From Begonia masoniana (taxonomy: Eukaryota; Streptophyta; Magnoliopsida; Cucurbitales; Begoniaceae), in contig CM039510.1 of assembly GCA_022432975.1 (NCBI GenBank), positions 7,885,387 to 7,949,386 on the forward strand: a DNA stretch of 64,000 nt, given 5' to 3'. Below are positions 9,259-19,606 of the stretch, piece after piece. Each line of letters begins with the position of its first letter. The first letter of the stretch is position 1. The translations under genes and the position numbers were made by a program. Under the pieces are notes generated by a model. The model was given only the letters and a program-made list of their open reading frames with translations, searched no databases and had not been told where the DNA came from.

Positions 9259-11418
9259 GTGACTCCATCTCGTCAGGCGATGCCCCTTTTTCATTTAAAC
9301 TCTGCCTCTTCTCAAAGACGCTTCACATTTCGCGCTCTTTCAAAAACCCCTTCCCTACCAATCGTCTCTCTCTCGAGTCCTATTCCTCCCATGGATTTTC
9401 AGGGTTCATCCTCCCGTGCAATTTCCAAACCGGCCATGAAGAAGGCCAAAACTTCAGCTCGTCCTCCACGAGTGATCCCTCGTGCTAAAGCATGGTCATC
9501 CCTCTTCTTTCTCTCTGAAGCTGCTGAGTCGAGATACCATGACGACTTTCAGTTCAAGTCATTAATTTCCAGTCGAGGTATCTTCTTTGATGACTTAGCT
9601 GGTATGAATATTATCGAACCCTTGAAGGATCTCAGGTTATTAGGTCTCTTCGATGTAGAGTCATTCTATTACCCGGAAGCTATTAAAATGTTCTATGCCA
9701 ATCTAAGTTTTCCCTCTGATTTCTCTTCTATCAAAAGCTATGTGTATAACAAGCACATAGAAATTACCCCTCAATTCATTAATAGCATTTTGGAGTGTCC
9801 TCACCTAGATAGCTGCCCCTACAAATATGTATCCGGCACTGAGCCTCCATTCTTTGGTACTGATGATGGTCTCGGCTTTCTCAAGACCATTGCCTTGAAC
9901 CCAAATCATATCCCTGATCATTTGAAGGACAAACACCTGACCGCTAGGGCAAGACTTTTTCATCAGATGATAGGGTACAATATTGTCCCTAAGGGTGGTC
10001 ACCACGACGAAGTAAGTGCCATGGAACTCTTTGTTCTGTTTGCACTCTACTACAAGACCCCCTTCAATATTGGATATGTAATTGTTCGAAGGATAATTCT
10101 GGCAGTGTCATCCAAGGCTACCTCTCTACCCTACAACCTGCTGTTAATGAAAATTCTAGCTAAGCTTGAGGTTGTATTTCCTGAAGATGAGGATCCTGTT
10201 ACTCTTAAACCCTCCAGTTACTATTCCAGAACCACCTTGAGCAAAATGGGAATTAAGAGAACCAGAGCAGGGGAGCTGGTGCTGAATATTACGAAGCAAA
10301 CTACTGCTGAGGCAACAGTTGCCAAAAAGGGAAAGAGAAAACTTGACCTGCTCGAGGAATCGACTGCCGAAGGAGGGGATGACTCTGAGATTCCAGCTTT
10401 TGTTAATTCCCCCTCTCAATCTCAGGCTTCAAGCTTTGATCCTCCTCCTTTAGTACGTAGGCGTCGTGTCCCTTCCTCAAGGATAATTCTTTCAGAGGAC
10501 ACGTCTACTCCCTCCTCTGTGCCTATACCCCTTCCAGCGAATCCTCCATCTCCTCCACCTGCCCTTCGCTTACCAGCTCCGTCTCCTATACCTCCTCCCT
10601 CTTCAGTCCACCAAGATACAGCTCCTCCATCACCAGTCCAATCACCTCCTACAGTCCACTTCAATCCCCCAAGTCCAATTGCTCCTTCAAATCCACCTGC
10701 TCCACAAGTCCACCATTCCTCACCAAATCTGCAAACTGCTCCTGCCCCAGTCTCTCCCATCCTTTATCAGAGGAGATTTTCTCTCAGCGAGACACAGTTT
10801 ACTGAGTTGAAGTCAAGCATTGACAATCTCGGTACAGCTATTGATGCAAAGCTCACTCAACTCAAAAAGGATTTGAGCGTTGAGGCTGTTGTGGCTCATG
10901 GTCAAATGGATCGTAAAATGGATAGAAATAATGAGATTTTCACCCGTAACCTTTGGGCTCTCAAATCTCAAGTTGAGGCTCTTTGCCCTGCACCTCATGT
11001 TGCTCTCTGCCCCACTGAGCCTACCTTTGAAGATCTTCTCCTTCCATTTTTCAGGTCTGCAGTTGCTGAAGACGTGCGCTTCATGTCTCTGGATATTCAT
11101 GAAGCTGAGTTGAAGTTCACACCTTCTGTATCTTCATCTACTCCTGCATCTTCCTCTCTTCCTGCTGATTCTCCTGCTACTCCTTCTGTGGAAACTCCTC
11201 CATGTATGGCTATGGTAGTGTATCAAGGCCCCTCTACATCTGCTACACCTCAGCCAGAGTCTACTCCATGTCTGGAACTAGTGCCTTCTCAACCTCCTGT
11301 CCCTCTCAATATTGCTGCACTTCAAGCACTTGTGGAGGCTTACTTCTCCTCAGAATTTGAAGTGACTGATTGCATTAGTCAAGCTTTTTGGAATCATTTT
11401 GTAGCTTTCTTTAAATAG
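9259..11418 (+). CDS. Sirevirus third ORF (env-like / plant transposon protein), open
   Basis: Uninterrupted 719-codon frame after pol. The first ATG is at 9,259; a second in-frame ATG at 9,391 (MDFQGSSSRA) has a cleaner context and is equally likely. The N-terminal third contains KAWSSLFFLSEAAESRYHDD and resembles the 'putative plant transposon protein' region found in third ORFs of plant copia elements, often annotated envelope-like. A Pro/Ser-rich linker covers roughly residues 395-500. A short coiled coil follows around 515-560 (LSETQFTELKSSIDNLG), then a Ser/Pro-rich tail. I see no signal peptide or clear transmembrane anchor, so an envelope role is not supported. It stays open although gag-pol upstream is broken. 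Confidence 0.8.
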   Translation: MTPSRQAMPLFHLNSASSQRRFTFRALSKTPSLPIVSLSSPIPPMDFQGSSSRAISKPAMKKAKTSARPPRVIPRAKAWSSLFFLSEAAESRYHDDFQFKSLISSRGIFFDDLAGMNIIEPLKDLRLLGLFDVESFYYPEAIKMFYANLSFPSDFSSIKSYVYNKHIEITPQFINSILECPHLDSCPYKYVSGTEPPFFGTDDGLGFLKTIALNPNHIPDHLKDKHLTARARLFHQMIGYNIVPKGGHHDEVSAMELFVLFALYYKTPFNIGYVIVRRIILAVSSKATSLPYNLLLMKILAKLEVVFPEDEDPVTLKPSSYYSRTTLSKMGIKRTRAGELVLNITKQTTAEATVAKKGKRKLDLLEESTAEGGDDSEIPAFVNSPSQSQASSFDPPPLVRRRRVPSSRIILSEDTSTPSSVPIPLPANPPSPPPALRLPAPSPIPPPSSVHQDTAPPSPVQSPPTVHFNPPSPIAPSNPPAPQVHHSSPNLQTAPAPVSPILYQRRFSLSETQFTELKSSIDNLGTAIDAKLTQLKKDLSVEAVVAHGQMDRKMDRNNEIFTRNLWALKSQVEALCPAPHVALCPTEPTFEDLLLPFFRSAVAEDVRFMSLDIHEAELKFTPSVSSSTPASSSLPADSPATPSVETPPCMAMVVYQGPSTSATPQPESTPCLELVPSQPPVPLNIAALQALVEAYFSSEFEVTDCISQAFWNHFVAFFK

Positions 11419-11535
11419 ATGTTTTTCTGTGAAAACACTTTTATTGAATTCTACTTCATTTTTTTCTGATGTCTCTCTTCTTTGTGATGAATGCATTGGT
11501 TCTGCCTATATCTCTGATTTTTATTTTTGATAATG

Positions 11536-11723
11536 TCAATGGGGGAGAACATATTTGATTAACTGATGCTGCTTGAGTAATGATATGCTATGAATAGTGT
11601 GTGTATGTTCTTTGAAAAACTGGAATGTTATAGGAATATATACATATGCTGTGGGGGAGCTAGGATTATGGGGGAGAGTTACTTAATCAAATTTATATTT
11701 TGTCATCATCAAAAAGGGGGAGA
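11536..11723 (+). promoter_or_regulatory. Multiple polypurine tracts
   Basis: Four G-rich purine runs precede the 3' LTR: TGGGGGAGAA near 11,540, GTGGGGGAGC near 11,652, ATGGGGGAGAG near 11,669, and AAAAAGGGGGAGA ending at 11,723. The last abuts the LTR and should prime plus-strand synthesis. Multiplied tracts are typical of Sireviruses. Confidence 0.88.
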
Positions 11724-12372
11724 TTGTTGACTTAAATGATGTTTAAGTCTAAATATGTTTTTGATGATGTGTATGAATGGTCAATATTGTAATTTGATTA
11801 TGTTAAGTTAATGAGAATATCGAATATACATTAGTAATTTAATCTGTTGGAAATGCCCTTAAAAAGGGTATTTTAGTTGTCTAATGAATCGGGTTAAGTG
11901 TACAGGACTGAATAAGTAAAACAGGGCTGAAAACTTCATCTGCCGATGAATTGTTAATAGTACACATACCAATGGTGTTTTCAAGTTATTCCTGCCGATG
12001 ACACTTGAAATTACACATGCCGATCGCTAAACGACAAAGAAAAGTTCCTTCTGCCGATCGCTAAACGACAAAGAAAAGAAGTGCTTCTGCCGATGGCATT
12101 TGAAGCAACTCATACCGATGGCATTTGAAGCAACTCATACCGATGGCGCTTTTGAAAATGTTCATGCCGATGGCTTAGATGTGATAACCCGAATATGCAC
12201 GTATGGGTACGATGGCTGCACGAACCGGAACCCGGATGGCGGTACGTCCGCGCGGGCGAACCGGAAGGTGACAGGTCGTAAAAAGGGGTCGTCACAATCC
12301 CACATCGCTTGGGAAAATATGTGGAAATGAAACATATGTAAAGAGACCCTTCCAACATAGCAAGACGCGTTT

Positions 12373-12472
12373 TGGAGCACAATTGGCAACGGATCCCATA
12401 AGAACTCCGAAGTTAAAAGTGCTTCGGCGAGAGCAATTCCAGGTTGGGTGACCTTCTGGGAAGTTCTCGCCA
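12373..12472 (+). ncRNA. 5S rRNA-derived block in Cassandra 5' LTR
   Basis: The words GGATCCCATAAGAACTCCGA, AGTTAAAAGTGCTTCGGCGA and AGGTTGGGTGACCTTCTGGG follow the 3' two-thirds of plant 5S rRNA, covering the A box, intermediate element and C box of the internal RNA polymerase III promoter. It is a promoter relic in a retroelement, not a 5S gene. Confidence 0.88.
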
Positions 12473-12819
12473 AACAAAGCCGTGAGGTGAGGATATTGGG
12501 CTACAGCCCAATCCCCAGAGCGGACAATATCTTGCTGGGAAAAGGGGTCGTTACAAATGGTATCAGAGCCTGTACCCAACCGGAAATGTGGTCAACGAGG
12601 ACGTTGAGCCCCCAAGTGGGGGTGATTGTGATGACCCGAATATGCACGTATGGGTACGATGGCTGCACGAACCGGAACCCGGATGGCGGTACGTCCGCGC
12701 GGGCGAACTGGAAGGTGACAGGTCGTAAAAAGGGGGTCGTCACAATCCCACATCGCTTGGGAAAATATGTGGAAATGAAACATATGTAAAGAGACCCTTC
12801 CAACATAGCAAGACGCGTT

Positions 12820-12919
12820 TTGGAGCACAATTGGCAACGGATCTCATAAGAACTCCGAAGTTAAAAGTGCTTCGGCGAGAGCAATTCCAGGTTGGGTGAC
12901 CTTCTGGAAAGTTCTCGCC
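12820..12919 (+). ncRNA. 5S rRNA-derived block in Cassandra 3' LTR
   Basis: Second copy of the 5S-like block, differing from the first by a few bases (GGATCTCATAAG and CTTCTGGAAAG), consistent with a Cassandra LTR pair. Confidence 0.85.
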
Positions 12920-14100
12920 AAATAAAGCCGTGAGGGGAGGATATTGGGCTACGTCCCAATCCCCAGAGCGGACAATATCTTGCTGGGAAAAGGGGTCGTT
13001 ACATTACAAGTTGCACCTGCCGATGGACTTTAAAGCTTGCATCTGCTGATGGAGTCTTCAAGCCGATGAAGTTCAAGATGCATCTGCCGACGCTTTTTCA
13101 AGGTGCTTCTACCGATGATATTCAAAGCCTTCATCTGCCGATGGCGCTGTTAAGCTTGCACCTGCCGATGAAGTTCAAGATACACCTGCCGATTGTTTTT
13201 CAAGCTGTTCCTGCCGATGAACTTTGAAGATGCATCTGCCGATGGCTTTTCAGAATGCATCATGCCGATGAAGTTCAAAGCTTGATCATGCCGATGAAGT
13301 TCAAAGCTTGCTCATGCCGATAGCTTATTCACGTTGCATCTACCGATGGCGTTGAAGATACATATGCCGATGGACTCTTAGAGCAACACATACCGATGAC
13401 GTGGCGATTGAATTAAAGCTGCTTCCACCGATGATCTTCCGCCAGAATTCAAAATAGCCACGAAGCTACAGTGACGTCGTTTTCAGCATTAACTCCAGAA
13501 CTTTAATGGCGACGACGACTTGCAACTACAGACGGCAACGGCTACCTGAAATTGTACGAAAGCTGCTCCAACGGTAACAAAGTTTCTATTATTGGATAAG
13601 GAGCATTGAAGTCAAGCCGATTCTGAAGACAGAGTATTTAAGCCGAGGTTAGAGCACGAAAATACAACTTTTGCGAATTTGATTTCCTGAGCCCTAACCT
13701 GCGAAATTTTATCATACTCTGTATTATTTTTCTACACCTCTCGATTTTAACTTGAGATTCAATCATTGTGAGAGTGTAGTCTGAGCTTTCCATTTACGAA
13801 CTCAACATTGTGTATAAGGCAGTGGATTGACGCCCGTGAAGTTCAATCCTGAATTGTAAAGGCAGTTGATCGGGGCCCGGAATTCCGATATGTTTTTCTC
13901 ACTGAGAAGAAGGTTAAGGATCTTCAAGGGGTGAACCTTAAAGCGTGGATGTAGGCAAGGTTTGGCCGAACCACGTAAAAATCTGGTGTTGATTTTTCTC
14001 TCTCTCTCTTACTGTTACTGATTGATTGCTTGTGTTTAGTAATTAAGAAAATTTTAAATAGGTCTAATTCACCCCCCTCTTAGACAATCTCGATCCTACA

Positions 14101-14195
14101 GTTGAGTCCATGGCTGTTGCACCAACCGAAAGTGGATGATTATGATTTCCTTCATATGTTATTAAAATTGACATGTCTTCTAAGCATCTTTGCAC
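14101..14195 (-). pseudogene. WRKY copy A exon 5, 5' half (zinc-finger end)
   Basis: Starts after an intact CAG acceptor at 14,198-14,196 and reads [20 protein letters not shown], completing the C2H2 zinc finger with the second Cys and HNH of the WRKY domain, then [12 protein letters not shown] up to the Sirevirus TSD. The V-type exon boundary just before VQR is diagnostic for groups IIa/IIb. Confidence 0.9.
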
Positions 14196-14665
14196 CTGAT
14201 AACAATGGAAAAATAATGAATTTTTTTTAACTCTCAAGCCCTAGAAACTTGGCAAGAAATCGCACATTGGTTTGACAATTTATGATGAGTTTGAAAGAAC
14301 CTAATAACAACTTTTAATGTTTTATCTTAAGAAAGCAACTGAATTTTAGATGCAAAATGTCATGACGTAGAAAAAGACCGCAATATAAGTACCGAAAGAA
14401 GCGATCTGACCATCGAATTATGGTCTAATAAGTCATCTATTGCGGACCACTCAAATATCTTAGTTTGGGTGGTCGGACTTTTTTCAAGGGTTGGATCGCT
14501 CTTGGTATTTTTGATGTGGTCTCTTTCTAAGTCGTGACACGAAATTAGTGAGATATTTATCATTTGAACAAATGTTAGGTGAGGTTATTTTGTAATTTGC
14601 ACCAAAAGCTATAGGACAAAAGATTGCTACTTTATAACTCATCAATGTCTTGTATTGAAGCTTGC

Positions 14666-14779
14666 CTGTTTCCTAACAGGGCATCCCGGAGCCACCGTGC
14701 AGCGGTAGTAGGCTCAAGGGCAAGGGTTTCCTTTTGCAATTTTCTGGCCATATATTCTCCATTGACAACCATCGTTCAT
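14666..14779 (-). pseudogene. WRKY copy A exon 4 (WRKY heptapeptide)
   Basis: 114 bp, 38 codons, from a CAG acceptor (14,782-14,780) to a GC-type donor (CAG|GCAAGC). It reads MNDGCQWRIYGQKIAKGNPC, then P, stop, AYYRC and TVAPGCPVRKQ. The heptapeptide Lys is replaced by Ile, and the Arg codon before AYYRC is now TGA. Confidence 0.9.
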
Positions 14780-15010
14780 CTGAATAATTGTTCACAATAA
14801 TTCTGTGAGTGTTTCTCATATTTAGTAAATGCATGAAGTTTAAGTGAAATTAATTTATGAAAATCTCAATGTGGCTGCTTCACATCTAGCTCTAACCGTA
14901 GCCCTAGCTTTTCTATTTGGATGGAAGGCAACATGAGAGGAAATTCCAGGCAATTCAGCCCTCATCTGAAGTTTGTTTTGCTCCATTGATATAGAACTTA
15001 TCACTTCTTC

Positions 15011-17363
15011 TGTGACGACCCCCGACCCGATTGGGGTCGGCGAGCCTCACTCTGGACATTTTAAAATAAACGTAGACTATTTTTTTTTTAACTTTTACTT
15101 TTAAAACCTTGACACAGAGAAAACCTTCTCTGGAATTGAAGTCTGGATAAATGACAGAAGAAAAACAAGGTGACAGAATGCTTTGGACATTTTAGAAAAG
15201 AAAACAGAATGGACGACAGACATGCAGGGGAAGACTTAACAAAATGGGAGAAAGAAACTGGAAGTTATGTCGTGGAAGACTTACTGTGGACAGCAGAAGC
15301 CGTGGACGTTTGAAAGCAAAGACAGAATATGTGGACAATCAGAAGACGTGGATGTTTAAAATCAAAGACAGAATCTGTGGACAAATAGAAACTGTGGACC
15401 TTTAAAATCAAAGATAGAATCTGTGGACAAACAGGAGCTGCAGACGTTTAAAATCAAAGACAGAATCTGTGGACAAACAGAAGCTGTGGACGTTTAAAAT
15501 CAAGGACAGAATGGACGACAGAATTGAAAACAGAATGGACGACAGAATTGAAAGACAGAATGGACTTTGGACATTTAAAAATAATAGGCAAAATGGACGA
15601 CAAAATTAAAAGACAGAATGGACGACAAACACTTAGCCAAACACTTGAAACTATTACTCGACGGGCGAGTACTGTGGACAACTGCAGAACTGAACTACTG
15701 TTTTAAGGAACAGCGTGGACAACTATTTTCAAAGGGCAGCGTGGACGACTGTTTTAAAGAACAGCGTGGATAATCGTTTTACAGAACAAAATGGGCAACT
15801 ATTTTTTAAGGCAGAATGGACGTTGGACGTTTGAACTTAAACGGCATAATGGACGACAGTTTTAAAGAGCAACACCTCACCGATCGATCTGCTACCACAG
15901 CCGATCGATCGGCTACCTCTCTGTTTGACAGTTTACATCACTTGACACAAAAGCTTCAAACTTCAAAAACCCGATTCAAAACATAGTTTTAAAATATCAA
16001 CACAGAGTCTGTACACAGTTTTAAAATCTCAGAAGCTGTACAGAACTTGACATAAACTTCAAGAATTCACTAAACAGAAAGTGTAAAAATATAAACACTT
16101 CACTCTCTCTGGTCAGAAATGTGTTTGGCTACCGCAACCACCCCTGAAAGCTCGTGCCACCAACCACCTATTCGTCGGCCTGAGGTACAAAGTCCTCATT
16201 CACGGGATCCGTACCTACAGCAGGGAGTTCAACTATGAGCCTAGAGCTCAGTAAGAACATACAATGCAGTGATGCATAATATTATGCAAGAACTTTTGAA
16301 ATACATGAACATTACTTTATATTACGTCGAGTGCACAGAAGATATAAGTGGGTCTTATAGAGGAACTAGCGCAACAGAAGTGCACTATCAGGCACTATGC
16401 ACTATCATGCATGTCACGACAGGACATAACAGGTTTTGCCGGGTCCCAGGGAAGGACAAAGTACATGGAGTCCTTGGCGAGGACGGTTTTACAGGAGTCT
16501 CAGGGAAGGACAAAAACAGGATGTCAGTCCTCGTCCCACACTTAACCGTACATTACATTACATGTTTTATCTTTCTTAACTTCAAACCGTGTGCAGAAAA
16601 CATTTGCATGACTTGCAGAGAAAATGTGTATGCATGAACATTTACGGTGCTTGAACATAACATAGACAGACGACAGAATAACAAAGCAAGACATAAAATA
16701 AAACACATCTCACTTAGAACATAACCTATGACCTAACTACCCATTAACCAGAATTTAGTACCTCCGTGATGTAGGGCCTTAAGGGCCAACCTCGCGCATG
16801 AACTTACCTGTTGTCCGTGAGTTGCAGCTTTGATCGTAAGTCCTCAGCGATCCATAGATCTACATCATGCACGATCAGCATTAACCCTAAAACTTCAAGA
16901 AAACTAACATTTAACTTGTCCAAACTCATTAACTTTAGTAGATGACTACCTTAGGCAGCGAAATAGAAAGAAACTGGGGAGATCGGAGGAGCTTAGATGG
17001 TCGTTCGTCGTCTGGGAGAGAGAATGCAGAGAGGAGTGGAGAGAAACAGAGAAGAGAAATGAGGAGGGTTTCACGTCGAGAAGAGAAAGAGAGAAAAGTG
17101 GGGGGGGGGGGGGGCTTGGCTTCTTCAACAAGCCTGGACACTTGGCTCTCATCCATTGGCTTCCTCCCACCAACCTTAATTCCTACCTAAATTGCCTCTC
17201 CATTAGTTTTCTAACTAAATGATTTGTTTTGGTTACACTTTTGTTTAGTTTTCCACTAAACATCCCAACAAATTTCACCAAAACATTCATTATATTAATA
17301 TAAACCTAATCTCGTTCGATAATTCGAGGGATAATTTCCTGGCCAAAAATGCCGGGTGTTACA
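15011..17363 (-). mobile_element. Solo gypsy-type LTR in WRKY exon 3, copy A
   Basis: 2,353-bp solo LTR with perfect TCTTC TSD (15,006-15,010 and 17,364-17,368). On the plus strand it runs TGTGACGACC...GGGTGTTACA, so its sense strand is minus (TGTAACACCCGGCATTTTTG...). It splits WRKY exon 3 between a GAAGA codon context and the VISSISMEQNK segment, which resumes in frame. The same LTR with the same TSD is at 59,322-61,606, so insertion and LTR-LTR recombination predate the duplication. It is related to the fragments at 40,135-41,755. Inside are 46-bp repeats, a 16-bp palindrome (15,899-15,914) and a G run near 17,101-17,114. Confidence 0.95.
15300..15515 (+). repeat. 46-bp minisatellite inside solo LTR
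   Basis: About five degenerate head-to-tail units of about 46 bp containing ACAGAATCTGTGGACAAACA and ACGTTTAAAATCAAAG. Shorter variants built on GAATGGACGACAGAATTG continue to about 15,620. The array is shared with copy B near 59,600-59,815. Confidence 0.8.
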
Positions 17364-17628
17364 TCTTCTCTCTTCTATTCTTTATCTTCATCTTTTTTCT
17401 CTAAACTTTCATAATTTAAGCTCAATGTCAAGCCTAAGTCGGTCTCTCGGTTTGACGGAGAGAATGGTTTCCGGCCATCAACAATGGATGCTTTGAGTAT
17501 TGTGTTCTGCTCGTCGAATTCGATCCGATCATCACGGAGAAACAATACCCGTTTTAGATCCTACAAAATTGAAAATAAAAACTGTGAAATCAAAGGCAGG
17601 AGAATAAAAGATAGTCCGTATTGATTAC

Positions 17629-17766
17629 CTTTTCTTGGCTATTTTGCTGAATTGCTGAGAATTTCATTTGAAGATCATAATAGTCTTTCATAGTCTTTCC
17701 CACTACCTTCTTCAACCAATTATTTTCCTCCTTCATTCTCTCCATCTCCGTTTGTAACGCAGCTAA
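17629..17766 (-). pseudogene. WRKY copy A exon 2 (leucine zipper)
   Basis: 138 bp, 46 codons, bounded by a CTAG acceptor and a GT donor (AAG|GTAATC). It reads LAALQTEMERMKEENNWLKK and onward to KDYYDLQMKFSAIQQNSQEK, the heptad-repeat dimerisation segment of group IIb WRKY proteins. No lesion is seen in this exon. In copy B its 5' third has been deleted. Confidence 0.9.
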
Positions 17767-18128
17767 CTAGCACACCATTAAAGCTTTACATTAACCATGT
17801 GCTAAAATGTAAAGATGAGAGAGAAAACGAGGGAGAGGGAGAGAGAGTATAGAATAGCCATGCTTTTTCCATATATTAGGTTAATATTAAAAGCCTCTCC
17901 TGCCTTCATGTTCTCACGCAAGGACACTTCAACCATGGATACATCATCATCATCATCTACTTCTCCGACTCCCGCTTCGGCCACCTCTTAAGCGTCGGCA
18001 AGGGGTTGTTGTTTCGGTTTTTGACCGTCTACGTCGAAGACTGCCTTATGAACTTCGCCATCTTCTTCTGCTTTCTCTGATTGTGCTGCTTCTTTATGAT
18101 CTGTCTTGAGTGAGAGATCGACCTCCAT

Positions 18129-19601
18129 ACCTCTTCTCGTCTCTTCCCTCTGAACAAGACAACCAAAAATATTTGGAGAGAGAAAGAGAGGCGTCAAAGT
18201 CAACACACTCGTTTCATATTATTAGATAGAGAAAGACACATCTTGAATTGGTCTTTCATTAGCCTCTAAATATAAGTTTTAAGGAATTAAAAAAATACAA
18301 TATTCACATTTTACAAGAATCATTATGCAATTTAATAACAATATAGTGAGTTAGACGTCCTAATCATCCTCTATAATCAAGCCTTATCTTGACCTCAAAG
18401 TACAATTTTACCCTTCTAAATGACAGCTTTAATAACAATGGCTATAGGTTTTTTTGACTTTTCATACCACAAATTTGGTAATCACGGTAAAGATTACTTT
18501 TTTAAAAAAAGTATAATTTTTAAAAATTATAAATATATATTATTTCATTCATTTATTTTTATAGTGAAGCTACCATCATCTTCCATTAGAGGTATCAAAT
18601 AACCACTCTACAAACCCTCTTTTTTAATTTTTCAAGAGATACACAAACATTTAGTGAAAGAATTGCTCCGTAGATATGATTTTTATCGTATATGTGAGGT
18701 TCGCATTCAAGTTTGAGATTATTGCTCGATGATAGTATATATTTCTCAATTTCACGACTTCATTGAAATTAAGATTTTTTTAACACAACAATTCAATTTA
18801 GCTTCTCGAATCCAGCGCAAGAGTTTTAGAACAATGTAGTTGTTGGATTAATCCTTAGAAAATTTGTGATCATTGGGGGTGAGTTGACCTACAAAATACT
18901 CTCTCTATTTCGTTAGAAATTTGAATTTTTAACTTAAATTTTAATTTGATTGAAAACTCTATTGATCATCTTTAAAATGGACTTTCTAGAGCATAAATAA
19001 TGTCAAAGGAATTACGAGTTTTGACCGTACGTAAAATTCTTATACGGATTTAATTTTTTTGAGGTTTAAATTTGAAACTCCTACCCATTTTATTCAGATT
19101 TAATTTCAGAATTTCTTCATACGATCGTCAAATCTTCACATCAATAACCAACCCAAATCAGATCGGATCGGACCAAACCCAAGCAAACTAAAGCAAACTG
19201 GACCGGAGGATTGTTTAAATTTCTTAGAATCTCTCGTACCTATTGATGATCAATTTATTAGGTTTGAGGCTTGACATTTACTTGCACTGTTGTTGCCTTC
19301 ATAAGCGAGTTTCCACAACTCTTGTTCTCGTATACAAGTGGCCATACATATTAACGTTATGTATATACATCGTTCATTCCATATAATAAAAGTTAAACCT
19401 AGTTTGACGGGCAACATTAATTAGGGTTAGATTGAGTATCATTATCACCTAACAGTAGACTCTACGTTAAGAAAAAAAAACAAAGTACGAATTCACATTA
19501 AAATAACCAAATCAAAAGCCAGATTTAGCTTGGTTTTTAGAGCATACAATATCAAGATGAAAATATTATAATGCCATAGTCGTATATTCATATTACTATT
19601 T
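18129..19601. other. Upstream flank of WRKY pseudogene A
   Basis: AT-rich sequence 5' of the former WRKY start codon, matching copy B (63,035-64,000, and partly 62,494-62,860). It would have held the promoter. I see no coding region, and cannot assign a TATA box with confidence. Confidence 0.45.
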
Positions 19602-19606
19602 AATAC

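Larger units (their letters stand above)
12180..13003 (+). mobile_element. Cassandra-type TRIM retrotransposon
   Basis: Complete 824-bp non-autonomous element inside the Sirevirus 3' LTR. LTRs are 12,180-12,555 and 12,627-13,003, each TGTGAT...GTTACA and nearly identical. The 71-bp internal part holds a tRNA-Met primer site (TGGTATCAGAGCC, 12,558-12,570) and a polypurine-like stretch (AAGTGGGGGTGAT) before the second LTR. The TSD is TTAGA (12,175-12,179) and TTACA (13,004-13,008), one mismatch; the 5' LTR of the host element shows the empty site GGCTTACAAG near 2,404. Each LTR contains a 5S rRNA-like block, the defining Cassandra feature. It encodes no protein and must use enzymes in trans. 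Confidence 0.95.
1956..14100 (+). mobile_element. Sirevirus-like Ty1/copia LTR retrotransposon
   Basis: Complete element of 12,145 bp, flanked by a perfect GTTGA TSD (1,951-1,955 and 14,101-14,105) and inserted in exon 5 of the WRKY pseudogene. The empty site survives in copy B near 58,412. LTRs begin TGTTGACTTA and end in TACA. Order: 5' LTR, tRNA-iMet primer site, degenerate gag-pol in copia order (protease, integrase, RT, RNase H), a long third ORF, several polypurine tracts, 3' LTR. The extra ORF after pol and the repeated polypurine motifs are Sirevirus hallmarks. Gag-pol has at least five in-frame stops and two frameshifts, yet the two LTRs differ by only about 1% over the first 440 aligned bases. 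The element was probably already defective when it inserted and was moved in trans. Confidence 0.93.
11725..14100 (+). repeat. Sirevirus 3' LTR carrying a Cassandra insertion
   Basis: 2,376 bp from TGTTGACTTA to CCTACA. After removing the 824-bp TRIM and its 5-bp TSD the LTR is about 1.55 kb, probably the ancestral size, since the 26-bp block has only two units here. It retains about 170 bp (13,320-13,480) deleted from the 5' LTR. Confidence 0.92.
1450..18128 (-). pseudogene. WRKY group IIb transcription factor pseudogene, copy A
   Basis: Decayed gene for a WRKY72/61-like DNA-binding regulator. The former start codon is at 18,128 (MEVDLSLK, the usual IIb opening). Exon 1 runs to about 17,890, exon 2 is 17,629-17,766, exon 3 is 17,364-17,560 plus 14,870-15,010, exon 4 is 14,666-14,779, and exon 5 is 14,101-14,195 plus 1,450-1,955. 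Exon 3 is split by a solo LTR and exon 5 by the Sirevirus. Exon 2 encodes the leucine-zipper segment ending KDYYDLQMKFSAIQQ. Exon 4 carries the WRKY heptapeptide, now WRIYGQK, and a TGA replacing the Arg before AYYRC. Exon 5 supplies the second zinc Cys and HNH. Other lesions are TAA in exon 1 (17,990-17,988), TAG in exon 3 just before the LTR, a lost GT donor after exon 3, and a one-base frameshift before the C-terminal [13 protein letters not shown]. It cannot encode a working factor. Confidence 0.93.
1..19094. repeat. Segmental duplication, copy A (direct repeat of 54,077-64,000)
   Basis: Reading in parallel, position 1 aligns with 54,077 and position 19,094 with the window end, in the same orientation and nearly identical apart from scattered substitutions and small indels. 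The largest interruption on this side is the Sirevirus at 1,956-14,100, absent from copy B. On the other side the main differences are the solo LTR at 54,275-56,655, an ATC expansion and a 540-bp local duplication. The shared content is an LTR fragment, the WRKY pseudogene, the solo LTR in its third exon, and the pseudogene's upstream flank. Both ends run off the window, so the true length is unknown. An assembly artefact is unlikely because each copy carries clean private insertions with TSDs. Confidence 0.93.

Noticed and set aside
9259..11418. A host gene of unknown function
   Set aside because: It lies between pol and the polypurine tracts inside an element with matching LTRs, and its N-terminal region resembles third ORFs of other plant copia elements.
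12373..12919. Two 5S rRNA genes
   Set aside because: Only the 3' two-thirds of 5S is present, with many substitutions, and both blocks are placed symmetrically in Cassandra LTRs.
17802..18206. Acidic DDDDD-containing and MEVDLSLK frames as separate small genes
   Set aside because: They are the two halves of WRKY exon 1 split by an in-frame TAA, in the same register.
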